Translations under genes and position numbers: made by a program
Shown: piece after piece, positions 8,594-17,092 of the stretch
Layout of the letters: the number at the start of each line of letters is the position of its first letter
Numbering within the stretch: the stretch's first letter is position 1
The notes under the pieces: model-generated
What the model was told of the DNA's origin: nothing
The model's input: the letters and a program-made list of their open reading frames with translations, nothing else
The model's database searches: none
Origin: JAXGTO01 sp040774885
Lineage (GTDB): Bacteria; Actinomycetota; Coriobacteriia; Coriobacteriales; Eggerthellaceae
Length of the DNA: 54,114 nt
Direction: 5' to 3'
Assembly (NCBI GenBank): GCA_040774885.1
Contig: JAXGTO010000016.1
Location: forward strand, 1-54,114

Positions 8594-10153
8594 ATGGATG
8601 TCGCCGAAAAGCTCGAGATTCTCGCCGATGCGGCGAAATACGACGTGGCGTGCACCAGCTCGGGCATCGATCGCAGCGCCAAGGCGGGCAAACTCGGAAA
8701 CACGGTGGCCGCTGGCTGCTGCCACAGCTTCACCCCCGATGGGCGCTGCATCTGCCTGCTTAAAGTGCTGATGACCAACGCCTGCATCTACGATTGCGCC
8801 TATTGCGTCAACCGCTGCACCAACGACACGCGGCGCGTCGCTTTCAAACCGCGCGAACTTGCCGATTTGACTATCGCCTTCTATCGACGCAACTACATCG
8901 AGGGCCTGTTCCTTTCCTCAGGGGTTATCAAAAGCCCGGACTTCACCAGCGAACTGATGGAACAAACCCTGCGCATCTTGCGAGAAGAATACGAATTCCG
9001 CGGTTACATCCACGTCAAAGCCATCCCGGGAACCAGCCCGGAGCTGCTGGACCGGCTGGGTCATTTGGCCGACCGCATGAGCGTGAACATGGAACTCCCC
9101 ACCCGCAAAAGCTTGGAATACCTGGCACCGGCGAAGAGCCGCAACGACGTGCTGACCCCCATGCGGCGGATTCAATCGCACATCGCCGAAGACAAAGACA
9201 CCCGCGCATTGATGCGCAAGCACACGTCGTATCTCACCCAGGTGCACGCGCCCCGAAAAAAGCGGGCCTATGTTCCAGCCGGGCAATCGACGCAGATGAT
9301 CATCGGCGCTACGCCCGAAACCGACTGCCATATCCTCAACCTGAGCGCGTCATTGTATAAGAACCTCCAGATGAAGCGCGTGTTTTTCAGTGCGTACCTG
9401 CCCGTCAACCACGATGCGCGCCTGCCGGAAAGTTCAGAAGTGCAGCTCAACAGGGAGCACCGCCTTTACCAAGCCGACTGGCTGCTGAGGTTCTACCGTT
9501 TTGACGTGTCAGAGATCATCGATGAAGAGCACCCTTTTCTCGACCCGATGGTGGATCCGAAGGCCAATTGGGCGCTCAACCATCTTGAATTCTTCCCCGT
9601 GGACGTCAACAAGGCCCCGCTTGATCACCTGATGCGAGTGCCTGGCATAGGCGTGCGCGGTGCAAAGCTCATCGCACAGGCGCGACGCGGGCATGCCCTG
9701 GGTGAAAGCGAGCTTCGCAAGCTGGGCATCGCTTACAAACGAGCACGCTTCTTCATAGTCTGCCAGGGAAAACAGAACACCGGCCCTGCCGACCCCACGC
9801 GCGAGTATTTGCGTGCCCAGCTCGCCCAGCCCATCGACGGAGGGCGCCATGGGCGGCGGTCAAGCAAGCCGATAGAAGGTCAGATGTCGTTGGCACAGCT
9901 CGATTCGAGCTTCATAGTGCCCACTACTCCGACCGCAGAGGAAGCCCAAGCACGCGCCAGACTGCGCAGCGATACACACTCCCTCTTGGATTCGCTTGAC
10001 ACAGCGCCCTCCCTTAACGGCAATACGGTAGATTCCGGCACTCGCATCCTCAGCAGCCCACACGAACGCAAGTCTTCGATTCTACGGCAAATGAAAAGTT
10101 CAAGCAGCACTCCGCTCCCCGACTCGCTTGGCCGCGAACTTTGGAGCGCATGA
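8594..10153 (+). CDS. Putative DNA modification/repair radical SAM protein (TIGR03916-like)
   Basis: The 519-aa radical SAM enzyme has the cluster motif C64-X3-C68-X2-C71 (NACIYDCAYC), preceded by a conserved Cys-rich start (AAGCCHSFTPDGRCICLLK). A helix-hairpin-helix motif lies near residues 340-370 (VPGIGVRGAKLIAQAR), a fold that binds DNA non-specifically. This architecture matches the uncharacterised family found beside uracil-DNA-glycosylase-like partners. The last 110 or so residues (from about 410) form a Ser/Thr-rich, probably disordered tail not usual in the family. Start 8594 follows CAGGAG. The stop overlaps the next start as ATGA, so the two are translationally coupled. A LexA box sits at its promoter. 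The chemistry and substrate are unknown. Confidence 0.85.
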   Translation: MDVAEKLEILADAAKYDVACTSSGIDRSAKAGKLGNTVAAGCCHSFTPDGRCICLLKVLMTNACIYDCAYCVNRCTNDTRRVAFKPRELADLTIAFYRRNYIEGLFLSSGVIKSPDFTSELMEQTLRILREEYEFRGYIHVKAIPGTSPELLDRLGHLADRMSVNMELPTRKSLEYLAPAKSRNDVLTPMRRIQSHIAEDKDTRALMRKHTSYLTQVHAPRKKRAYVPAGQSTQMIIGATPETDCHILNLSASLYKNLQMKRVFFSAYLPVNHDARLPESSEVQLNREHRLYQADWLLRFYRFDVSEIIDEEHPFLDPMVDPKANWALNHLEFFPVDVNKAPLDHLMRVPGIGVRGAKLIAQARRGHALGESELRKLGIAYKRARFFIVCQGKQNTGPADPTREYLRAQLAQPIDGGRHGRRSSKPIEGQMSLAQLDSSFIVPTTPTAEEAQARARLRSDTHSLLDSLDTAPSLNGNTVDSGTRILSSPHERKSSILRQMKSSSSTPLPDSLGRELWSA

Positions 10154-11001
10154 TGGAAACGCTTTGCGCCTTTCAGGCAGACTCCGAAGCCTTGAGCACG
10201 GCCCTTATCTACGATGGGAGTCTTGAAGGGCTCTTCACCTGCATCTTCTTTGCCTACGCCAACCACATCGAGCCGCAAGACATCCAGCGCGAACGCGAGC
10301 ATGCAGCACGGTTGGGAGAACAGACCGTCACCGTGGCCTCCGATTTCCAGCAAGCCGATCGCGTGCGCCGCGGCATCATCCGCATCTGCGGCATCCGAAC
10401 ATTCGATGCCGTCGCTGCTGCCGCCCTTTCGGGCAACCCCGACACGGGGACCATCATCTACCGATTCGTGCGCTATGCCCTGGATTCCGAACAAGGGACC
10501 GCTTGCGCCCGATGCGGAAAACGGACACGCTGCATGACCCCCTGTTCGAAAGCCCGAGGCGGAGCGATCAACGACATAGCGCACCCTGCGGTGGCCCCCG
10601 TTTTCGAATTGGAACGCGGCGTGGCGAACGAATGCGAGAAGATGAAGCAGTTCGTCCGCTTCCAGCACATGGAAAACGGCACGTGGTATGCCCGCTGCAA
10701 CCCTCGCGATGCCGTGGTGCCGCTCATAATGGATTGGTTCGTGCGACGCTTCAACACGCAGGATTTCATGATCTACGATGAAAACCATGGGCTGGCCGGC
10801 ATCTGCCGCAACCGTCGATGGCAGATCGTAAGAACCGACGGCATCGAGCCGCCTCCCACAGCAGCGGAAGAAGACGCCATGCAGAATGCGTGGCGCAGGT
10901 TCTACCATGCGCTCTCGGTTGACGAACGCTACAACCCGGAACTGCGGCGCAAGTTCATGCCAAAACGCCTGTGGCGCAACCTGACCGAAGTCAATGGCTG
11001 A
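10150..11001 (+). CDS. Probable DNA metabolism protein, TIGR03915 / DUF4130 family
   Basis: The 283-aa partner of the radical SAM protein has its start ATG at 10150 overlapping the upstream TGA by 4 nt. The N-terminus (YDGSLEGLFTCIFFAY) and the central motif FVRFQHMENGTWYARCNP are typical of this family, which is encoded next to TIGR03916 radical SAM proteins and in other lineages is fused to a uracil-DNA-glycosylase domain. That glycosylase domain is absent here. A Cys quartet, C-X2-C-X5-C-X3-C (ACARCGKRTRCMTPC, about residues 121-135), could hold zinc or an Fe-S cluster. The 3' end overlaps the convergent gene by 11 nt. The role in DNA repair is inferred. Confidence 0.82.
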   Translation: MMETLCAFQADSEALSTALIYDGSLEGLFTCIFFAYANHIEPQDIQREREHAARLGEQTVTVASDFQQADRVRRGIIRICGIRTFDAVAAAALSGNPDTGTIIYRFVRYALDSEQGTACARCGKRTRCMTPCSKARGGAINDIAHPAVAPVFELERGVANECEKMKQFVRFQHMENGTWYARCNPRDAVVPLIMDWFVRRFNTQDFMIYDENHGLAGICRNRRWQIVRTDGIEPPPTAAEEDAMQNAWRRFYHALSVDERYNPELRRKFMPKRLWRNLTEVNG

Positions 11002-11893
11002 TGCCTGTGCCGTCCCATGCGGGAATGAAACTCTCCCCTACCGCACCGCCCTGCTGCCAGCAATACTCGGGGATGCCGAGCTCGTCGGCGAAATCCAGGA
11101 GCCGCTCGTAGTTCTCATTCGAAACGAGCTCATCGAGCTCCGGCATTCCGGGATGCAGGCCCACGGGCGTGTACTGATTCATCAGCGACAAGACGACATC
11201 GGACCCATAGGCTTCCCAAACGAAACGAACGACGCTCTTCGATTCCTCCAGCAGACCAGGGAGCAGCAGATGGCGCACAATGACGCCGCGAACCAGTGAA
11301 TCGCCTTCGTAAACGGGAACGCCGGTCTGGTTCACCATCGCTTCAAGCGCTGCACGTGCCACCCGGGGATAATCCGAAGCATTCGAATAGCGAGCCGCCG
11401 TTGCGGAATCGGCGTACTTGAAGTCGGTTAGATAGACATCCACCGTGCGCGACAACGACGCAATGGTCTCGACGCGCTCGTAACCGCCGGTGTTCCAGAC
11501 AACCGGAATCTCCAAACCCCGCGCGCGGGCGATGGCCACCGCTTCTACCAGCGAATCGGCATACTGCGTTGGGGTGACCAGATTGATGTTGCAGGCATCC
11601 TGCGATTGCAAATCGAGCATCGCCGTCGCTACATCTTCGATGCCGACCACCTGGCCAACATCGCCCGACGAGATATCCGCGTTCTGGCAGTACACGCAAT
11701 GGAGCGGACATCCGCAAAAGAAGATGGCGCCGCTTCCGGCACGCGTGCAGATGCAAGGTTCTTCCCAAAGATGGAGCGCGGCGCGGGCAACCCGGATTTC
11801 CCCTGCAACACCGCAAACACCCCGCTGCCCCGCACTGCGGAGAGCCCCGCATTCACGTGGACACAGATGACACTCAGTTGGCGGAATAGCCAC
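10991..11893 (-). CDS. Radical SAM protein of the PflX type (COG1313)
   Basis: The 300-aa protein resembles pyruvate formate-lyase activating enzymes of the PflX subgroup. The radical SAM motif is C62-X3-C66-X2-C69 (GCPLHCVYCQN). An N-terminal Cys set, C8-X2-C11-X3-C15-X11-C27 (ECHLCPREC...GVCG), could carry an additional cluster. Start GTG 11893 is chosen because GGAGG lies 6 nt upstream; the longer frame to 12031 would run through the neighbouring gene. It overlaps the 3' end of the upstream dehydrogenase gene by 20 nt and is the last gene of the leftward block. The glycyl-radical target is unknown. Confidence 0.85.
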   Translation of the reverse strand: MAIPPTECHLCPRECGALRSAGQRGVCGVAGEIRVARAALHLWEEPCICTRAGSGAIFFCGCPLHCVYCQNADISSGDVGQVVGIEDVATAMLDLQSQDACNINLVTPTQYADSLVEAVAIARARGLEIPVVWNTGGYERVETIASLSRTVDVYLTDFKYADSATAARYSNASDYPRVARAALEAMVNQTGVPVYEGDSLVRGVIVRHLLLPGLLEESKSVVRFVWEAYGSDVVLSLMNQYTPVGLHPGMPELDELVSNENYERLLDFADELGIPEYCWQQGGAVGESFIPAWDGTGISH

Positions 11894-12839
11894 CGAATTC
11901 CTCCGGAATATCGTCGTCGCCATGGTCATGGCCGCAGCCGCAGCCATCATCGTGGGAATCGCTTTGGCCATACGTTTCCTCGGCGCGGGTCCAGTCGAGT
12001 CCGTTTGCCGCGCAAGCGGATTCATCGCCATAGACCAAGCTCAACGCGCTGGGAGCCTTATCCAAGCCGCCGATGACGGCCAGAAGCTCCAAAAGATGCA
12101 TGGAGGCTTCCGCCTGCGGCAAAATGAGGTCGATATCGTCGGCGCACATGAGGGCGGCAGTGATGCTGGCCATCAGGTAGCGAATGGTGCAAGCGCCATC
12201 GAAGTTTTGTTCGCGGATGGCTTCGGCCACCGGACGCAACCGCGGCGCTGCCACCGAGCAGCTCAAAGAAAGGTCGTGCATGCGCTGGGCGGCATCGCCG
12301 TCGGCAGTGGCGCGGCACAAGGCGTCGGCTTCGACGAACCCGACGATCTGTGCAACGTCTTGCAACGCCAAAGCCGCGCGAGCCAGCTGGCCCGACCCTG
12401 GAGCACCGCAGCGCTCCACCGATTCCCCGACGGCTTCGAGCATCGGGGCAATCGCCTTGAAATCGTCTTCTTCGGCGCCCACGGACAACAACAGGTTGCC
12501 CGCATCGGAAAACGCATCGGACGCCATGACGTCGAAGGCGAAAACCGGAGCATCCACGGCATGCAGATCGCTCACCGTGGCAACCGCCGAAAGCTCACGG
12601 GCGAAGCTCGCCGTGCTGGGGCTCAAGTCGACCAGCATCGCGCCCTTCTTGGCCTCGGCAATGACGCCATCGCCGTCGAAGTACACGTCCTCGAGCTCAT
12701 CTTGGACGGTGCAGAACGTGAACACGGCATCGGCCTGGGAAAGATCCGGCGCGGCGCGATATCCCGCAGCCACGAGGTTTTCAGAAATGCCTTTTCCCAA
12801 TTCGGTATCGCCGATGAATACGAACGCCTGAACAGACAT
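11874..12839 (-). CDS. 3-hydroxyacid-dehydrogenase-like NAD(P)-binding protein with a His/Cys tail
   Basis: The 321-aa protein has the plan of the 6-phosphogluconate / 3-hydroxyisobutyrate dehydrogenase superfamily: an N-terminal Rossmann region (FIGDTELGKGISENLVAAG), a DLSPSTASF-like strand-loop, and an all-helical C-terminal half. The usual GxGxMG is replaced by GDTELG, so cofactor binding may be altered. The C-terminus ends in SHDDGCGCGHDHGDDD, a metal-binding-like tail that the family normally lacks. It sits 5 nt downstream of a degV gene and overlaps the PflX-like gene. The substrate is not predictable, and a catalytically dead or metal-linked role is possible. Confidence 0.7.
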   Translation of the reverse strand: MSVQAFVFIGDTELGKGISENLVAAGYRAAPDLSQADAVFTFCTVQDELEDVYFDGDGVIAEAKKGAMLVDLSPSTASFARELSAVATVSDLHAVDAPVFAFDVMASDAFSDAGNLLLSVGAEEDDFKAIAPMLEAVGESVERCGAPGSGQLARAALALQDVAQIVGFVEADALCRATADGDAAQRMHDLSLSCSVAAPRLRPVAEAIREQNFDGACTIRYLMASITAALMCADDIDLILPQAEASMHLLELLAVIGGLDKAPSALSLVYGDESACAANGLDWTRAEETYGQSDSHDDGCGCGHDHGDDDIPEEFGGYSAN

Positions 12840-12844
12840 GGCAC

Positions 12845-13771
12845 CTACCTTTGCTTCACACGATTTGCGATTTTATCCGCCACCGAAGCGGTGTTGCGGC
12901 GGTCGGGTCCCCAAAAGCAAATGCTCACCATGTCGGGGCCGGTGTGTGCGCCGATGGTGGGCCCGATGCTGCTTTCGAGGAACTGCACGCCCTCAACCTG
13001 CTTTTCAACCAATTCCTTCAGTCGGGCGGCGTCTTTAGGGCAGTCCGAATTGCCGATGGCGGCAATGCTCGAAAAAGACCCTGACTCGTGCCGCTTGGCA
13101 AAATACCCGGCCATCTGCTTGAGTCCTTTTTTGCGTCCGCGCGCAACGCCCACCAACGTGAGCTTGCCTTGGAGGTCGAAGCTCAACAGCGGCTTGACGT
13201 CGAGTTTTGCGCCGGCCATGGCCACCGAAGAAGGAATGCGCCCGCCACGGCGAAGCGCCTCGAGGTCTTCAACCATGAACATGGTGTGCACGTACCAACG
13301 AGCCTCTTCGGCCCATGTGACCATTTCTTCGGCCGTAAGGCCCTTTTCGCGCTGGCGGAATGCCTCATGCACCAAGAGCCCTTCGGGGGTGGAACCGATG
13401 AGCAAGTCGACCACGAATATTTGCGCGTCGGGATGTTCGGACATCACATGCTCGCGCGCCTGGACGCCGGCATCATAGGCTCCGGAAAGACCGCTTGAAA
13501 AGGCAAGATACACGATGGGCGTCTGGCGCTCGGCTGCCGATTCGAACGCCTTGACCAAATCCATGAGCGAGACCTGGCTGGTGGATGGCGTGGCACCATC
13601 GCGCATGCCCTGATAGAAATCGTGTGCCGTAACGCTCTCGAAGAAGTCGTCAGGCGATGCCTTGCCGTCTTCATAGACGGAAAACAGCGCCTCGGTCACT
13701 CCTTCAACCGCGCGGTACTTTTTCGGAAGGTCGCAGCAAGAGTCGATGATCAGTTCGAATTTGGCACTCAT
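12845..13771 (-). CDS. DegV family protein (fatty-acid binding), copy 1
   Basis: The 308-aa DegV protein has the N-terminal strand FELIIDSCCDLP, motif GATPSTSQ, FSSGLSGAYDAG (the Ser that binds the fatty-acid carboxylate), GGRIPSS and a C-terminal IGAHTGPDMVSICFWG. In Firmicutes, DegV-like FakB proteins present fatty acids to the kinase FakA; no FakA gene is in the window. Its ATG overlaps the TGA of copy 2 by 4 nt. It is closely similar to copy 2 along its whole length, including the segment KLDVKPLLSFDLQGKLTLVGVA, indicating tandem duplication. Confidence 0.88.
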   Translation of the reverse strand: MSAKFELIIDSCCDLPKKYRAVEGVTEALFSVYEDGKASPDDFFESVTAHDFYQGMRDGATPSTSQVSLMDLVKAFESAAERQTPIVYLAFSSGLSGAYDAGVQAREHVMSEHPDAQIFVVDLLIGSTPEGLLVHEAFRQREKGLTAEEMVTWAEEARWYVHTMFMVEDLEALRRGGRIPSSVAMAGAKLDVKPLLSFDLQGKLTLVGVARGRKKGLKQMAGYFAKRHESGSFSSIAAIGNSDCPKDAARLKELVEKQVEGVQFLESSIGPTIGAHTGPDMVSICFWGPDRRNTASVADKIANRVKQR

Positions 13772-14700
13772 CGGGCATCGCCTTTCACGCGTTGGGCGAT
13801 GCGATCGGCAACGGAAATCCCCTCGCGCCTGTCTTTGCCCCAGAACACCAGGGCGATCATATCGGGCCCCACATGGCTGCCGATAACCGGCCCGATGCTG
13901 GTTTCAAGGAAGAGCGTTCCATCATCTTGCTTTGAAAGCAGGTCCTTCAATCGCTCGACGTCTTTAGGGCAATCGGACCCGGCGATGACCACGTCTTTCG
14001 ATCCAGTGGAAGCATCGACGTTTTTGGCATGATATTCAGCCAGCGCCCTGATGCCCTTCTTGCGGCCACGCGCCACACCGACCAAGGTGAGGTTGCCATC
14101 CAAATCGAAACCGAGCAGAGGCTTCACGTCGAGTTTCGCCCCGGCCAACGCGATGCTGGAAGGAATGCGCCCACCGCGGCGCAGGGATTCGAGGTCGTCA
14201 ACCATGAACTGCGCATTGACGAACCAGCAGGCCTCTTGGGCCCATGCAGCAAGTTCCTGGGCGGAAAGCCCACGCTCGCGCTGACGCAGCGCTTCATACA
14301 CCAGAAGCCCTTCCGCAATGGAGGCCAGCTTGGTATCGACCAAAATGAGCTCGCTGCCCGGACGATCGGCCATCAGGCGATCACGCATCAGGTGCGCTGC
14401 ATCGAAACTGCCCGAAAGACCGCTGGAAAAGCTGAGATACACCGTCGGAATGCCGGTATCCAGCGCTGCGGCAAACGTCTGCTCCAACGTGGTGCCCATA
14501 AGCTGGCTGGTGGTGGGGGTGGCGCCGTCGCGCATGGATTGGAAGAAATCGTGGGGCGTGGTCGAGCGGTAGAAATCGTCCACGTGATCTTCTTCGCCGC
14601 ATACGTATGGGAATTCGATCAGGTACACGCCTTCTCTATCGACCAAGTCGAAGGGCAGGTCGCAGCAAGAATCGATGATGAGGTTGCAGGTTGCGCTCAA
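13768..14700 (-). CDS. DegV family protein (fatty-acid binding), copy 2
   Basis: The 310-aa paralogue of copy 1 shares LIIDSCCDLP, RDGATPTTSQ, FSSGLSGSFDAA, RRGGRIPSSIALAGAKLDVKP and IGSHVGPDMIALVFWG. It differs most in the first 60 residues, which line the acyl pocket in this family, so the copies may bind different acyl chains (inference). It starts 17 nt after copy 3 and overlaps copy 1 by 4 nt. Confidence 0.88.
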   Translation of the reverse strand: MSATCNLIIDSCCDLPFDLVDREGVYLIEFPYVCGEEDHVDDFYRSTTPHDFFQSMRDGATPTTSQLMGTTLEQTFAAALDTGIPTVYLSFSSGLSGSFDAAHLMRDRLMADRPGSELILVDTKLASIAEGLLVYEALRQRERGLSAQELAAWAQEACWFVNAQFMVDDLESLRRGGRIPSSIALAGAKLDVKPLLGFDLDGNLTLVGVARGRKKGIRALAEYHAKNVDASTGSKDVVIAGSDCPKDVERLKDLLSKQDDGTLFLETSIGPVIGSHVGPDMIALVFWGKDRREGISVADRIAQRVKGDAR

Positions 14701-14717
14701 TGCTCACTCCTTATAAC

Positions 14718-15623
14718 TCAATGGGCGCAGCAATACTGCGCGATCGAACCGGTGATCTTGCCTTCCAAGGGGCGATTGCATTCATACACCATGCCGATGG
14801 CAGGACCCACATGCACGCCGATGATCGGCGACACGGGCAGCACGTCGACTGCATGGCCCACGAAAGGCTCGACTTTCTCTTTGGCCCATTTGACGGCGGG
14901 AGATTTGTCCCCGATGTAGTGAACCGCGATGCGCTTGAGGCCGCCATGGGCTTCTACGTCATCGGAAAGCTGCTGCATGATGCGCCCGATGGCTTTGGGA
15001 CGCGTGCGCACCTTGGCAAACGTGGTCGCATGGGTGTCGCGCACCGTGAGCACCGGCGTCAATTGGATCAGGTTGCCCAGCAACGCCGCAGCTCCGCCGA
15101 TGCGTCCTCCGGTTTTGAGGAAATCAAGCGATTCGGGCGTGAACAGGAATCGAGAAGAAACGATGCCGTTCAAAACCGCTTCGGCGCATTCATCGAGGCT
15201 TTTACCCTCGGCCACGGCATCCACGCCATCGAGCAACGGGAACATCTCGTCGCACCCGCACGACGTCGAGTCGATGAGACGGTATTCGAAACCGACGTTG
15301 CGCGCTTTCACGGCACGGGCCGCACGCAGCGCACCTTCATAGGCACCGGAAAGGCCGGTCGATATGAACACGCCCAAAACCTGGTCGCCGGCAAGGGCGG
15401 CATCTTCGAATGCCGCTTCGAACGCATGCTGGGAAGGCTGGCTGGTGGTGGGAATGTCTTTGACCATATCCCCTATTTCGGCATAGAACGAATCGATGTC
15501 CATGGTGGCATCAGCATATTCGACGCCGTGACGATGCACGTACAGCGTGAGGATGGTCACCTTGTCGAATGCGGGATCTTCTTTCCTCAACGACGCCGAA
15601 GAATCGGTTATGACGCGAATCAT
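14718..15623 (-). CDS. DegV family protein (fatty-acid binding), copy 3
   Basis: The 301-aa DegV protein is clearly more distant from the other two: MIRVITDSSASL at the start, IPTTSQPS, FISTGLSGAYEGA and IIGVHVGPAIGMVY. It contains a conspicuous CGC (SCGCDE) and a terminal CCAH not found in the other copies. Its start codon overlaps the stop of pncB (positions 15620-15623), so it is translationally coupled to the NAD-salvage gene. It could be the ancestral copy of the cluster. Confidence 0.87.
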   Translation of the reverse strand: MIRVITDSSASLRKEDPAFDKVTILTLYVHRHGVEYADATMDIDSFYAEIGDMVKDIPTTSQPSQHAFEAAFEDAALAGDQVLGVFISTGLSGAYEGALRAARAVKARNVGFEYRLIDSTSCGCDEMFPLLDGVDAVAEGKSLDECAEAVLNGIVSSRFLFTPESLDFLKTGGRIGGAAALLGNLIQLTPVLTVRDTHATTFAKVRTRPKAIGRIMQQLSDDVEAHGGLKRIAVHYIGDKSPAVKWAKEKVEPFVGHAVDVLPVSPIIGVHVGPAIGMVYECNRPLEGKITGSIAQYCCAH

Positions 15624-17092
15624 AGGGGTGCTCCTTCATTATCGAGTCCGCGCAAGCGGGCGACCAGCGCACGTCGACGGTCGAACAAGCCGGCTTCAAG
15701 ACCGACAGGATAGCTGTGGGGATTGAGCATGCGCTTCTGCGATTCGTCCAAAGTCTCCAGACCTGCCTGAGCGCGCTTCTGCGCAGCCATGGCATTGCGG
15801 AACTCGGGTTCGAGCACCACGCGCCCACCGCGCGCCAAGGGGTGGAGCAGCGTATCGAAGCGCTTGCCCGAAAGTTTTTTGCGACGCAGGTAATCGGAAG
15901 GATCGATGATGCGCTCGCAGGAACTGACACCCGCTTCGATGTCGAACACCATATCGCCGGCAATGCGGCCGTCATCATGATAGTAGCGTCTGATATCGAG
16001 CACGCCCGGCGTGGTGAGCTTGGAAGACTGCTCGGAAATCTTGATGCGATCTTCCCATTTTTCCTGTTCGGCGCCGCGCGTAGCGGAAAGCTTGTACACC
16101 CCGCCCAGCGTCGGCTGATCGTAAGCCGTGGCAAGCTTGGTGCCCACGCCCCAACTGGTGACTTGAGCGCCCTGGTCGCGGATCGACTGGATGGTGTATT
16201 CATCGAGGTCGTTGGAAAGAACGATTCCGCAGTCATTCAACCCTGCGGCATCGAGCTTCGCACGCGCTTCTTTGGCCAGCCAAGCCAAGTCTCCCGAATC
16301 GATGCGAATGGCGGCGAGGCGCTGCCCTTTTTCACGCATCTCCAAACCAACGATGATGGCGTTGTCGATGCCCTGCTGCACGTCATAGGTGTCGACCAGC
16401 AAGACGCAGTTGTTGGGGAAAATGCGCGCGTAGGCGCGAAATGCCTCGAGCTCGTCGTCGAAAGCCATGACCCAAGAATGGGCATGCGTGCCGGAAACGG
16501 GAATGTCGAACAGTTTTCCGGCGGCGACGTTGCTGGTGGAAGCGCAACCGCCTACCACGGCAGCACGGCTGGCCCAGATGCCGCCGGCTGCACCCTGCGC
16601 GCGGCGCAAGCCGAATTCGGCAACAGGAGTCTGGGCTGCGCAGCACACGCGCGCCGCCTTGGTGGCAATAAGCGTTTCAAAGTTGATGCAGTTGAGCAGC
16701 GCCGTTTCAAGCAACTGGCATTGCATGATGGGCCCGGTGACCCTGACCAGCGGCTCATTGGGGAAAACAACGGTCCCTTCGTGAACGGCATCGATGTCTA
16801 CCGTCAGCTCGATGCGCTCGAGCTCATCGAGGAACGCCCGGTCGAACAGAGCACCGCCGCCGGGAGCTTGCAAGCCCTCAAGATACGAGCAGTCTTCCGA
16901 GGTGAAGGAGAAATCCTGCACCATGTCGGCCAGCTGGGCCATTCCACAGGCGATGGAATATCCGCCATCGAACGGGTTATCGCGGAAATACATATGGAAG
17001 CAGGCCTGTTCATCACCGCGCCCGCATTCCCGATACCCCTGCGCCATAGTGAGCTGGTACAGGTCGGTCAAAAGCTCATACTTGAGTTTCAC
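15620..17092 (-). CDS. pncB: Nicotinate phosphoribosyltransferase
   Basis: The 490-aa enzyme joins nicotinate to PRPP in the Preiss-Handler NAD salvage route. Recognisable segments are LLTDLYQLTMAQGY at the N-terminus, the phosphoribosyl-anchoring FGLRRAQG with the preceding substrate loop, SGTHAHSWVMAF (catalytic His environment), RIDSGDLAWLAKEAR and LSNDLDEYTIQ. The start is a GTG at 17092 whose sequence GTGA overlaps the stop of the ricT-like gene. The length fits the bacterial/eukaryotic NAPRTase group. Confidence 0.92.
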   Translation of the reverse strand: MKLKYELLTDLYQLTMAQGYRECGRGDEQACFHMYFRDNPFDGGYSIACGMAQLADMVQDFSFTSEDCSYLEGLQAPGGGALFDRAFLDELERIELTVDIDAVHEGTVVFPNEPLVRVTGPIMQCQLLETALLNCINFETLIATKAARVCCAAQTPVAEFGLRRAQGAAGGIWASRAAVVGGCASTSNVAAGKLFDIPVSGTHAHSWVMAFDDELEAFRAYARIFPNNCVLLVDTYDVQQGIDNAIIVGLEMREKGQRLAAIRIDSGDLAWLAKEARAKLDAAGLNDCGIVLSNDLDEYTIQSIRDQGAQVTSWGVGTKLATAYDQPTLGGVYKLSATRGAEQEKWEDRIKISEQSSKLTTPGVLDIRRYYHDDGRIAGDMVFDIEAGVSSCERIIDPSDYLRRKKLSGKRFDTLLHPLARGGRVVLEPEFRNAMAAQKRAQAGLETLDESQKRMLNPHSYPVGLEAGLFDRRRALVARLRGLDNEGAPL

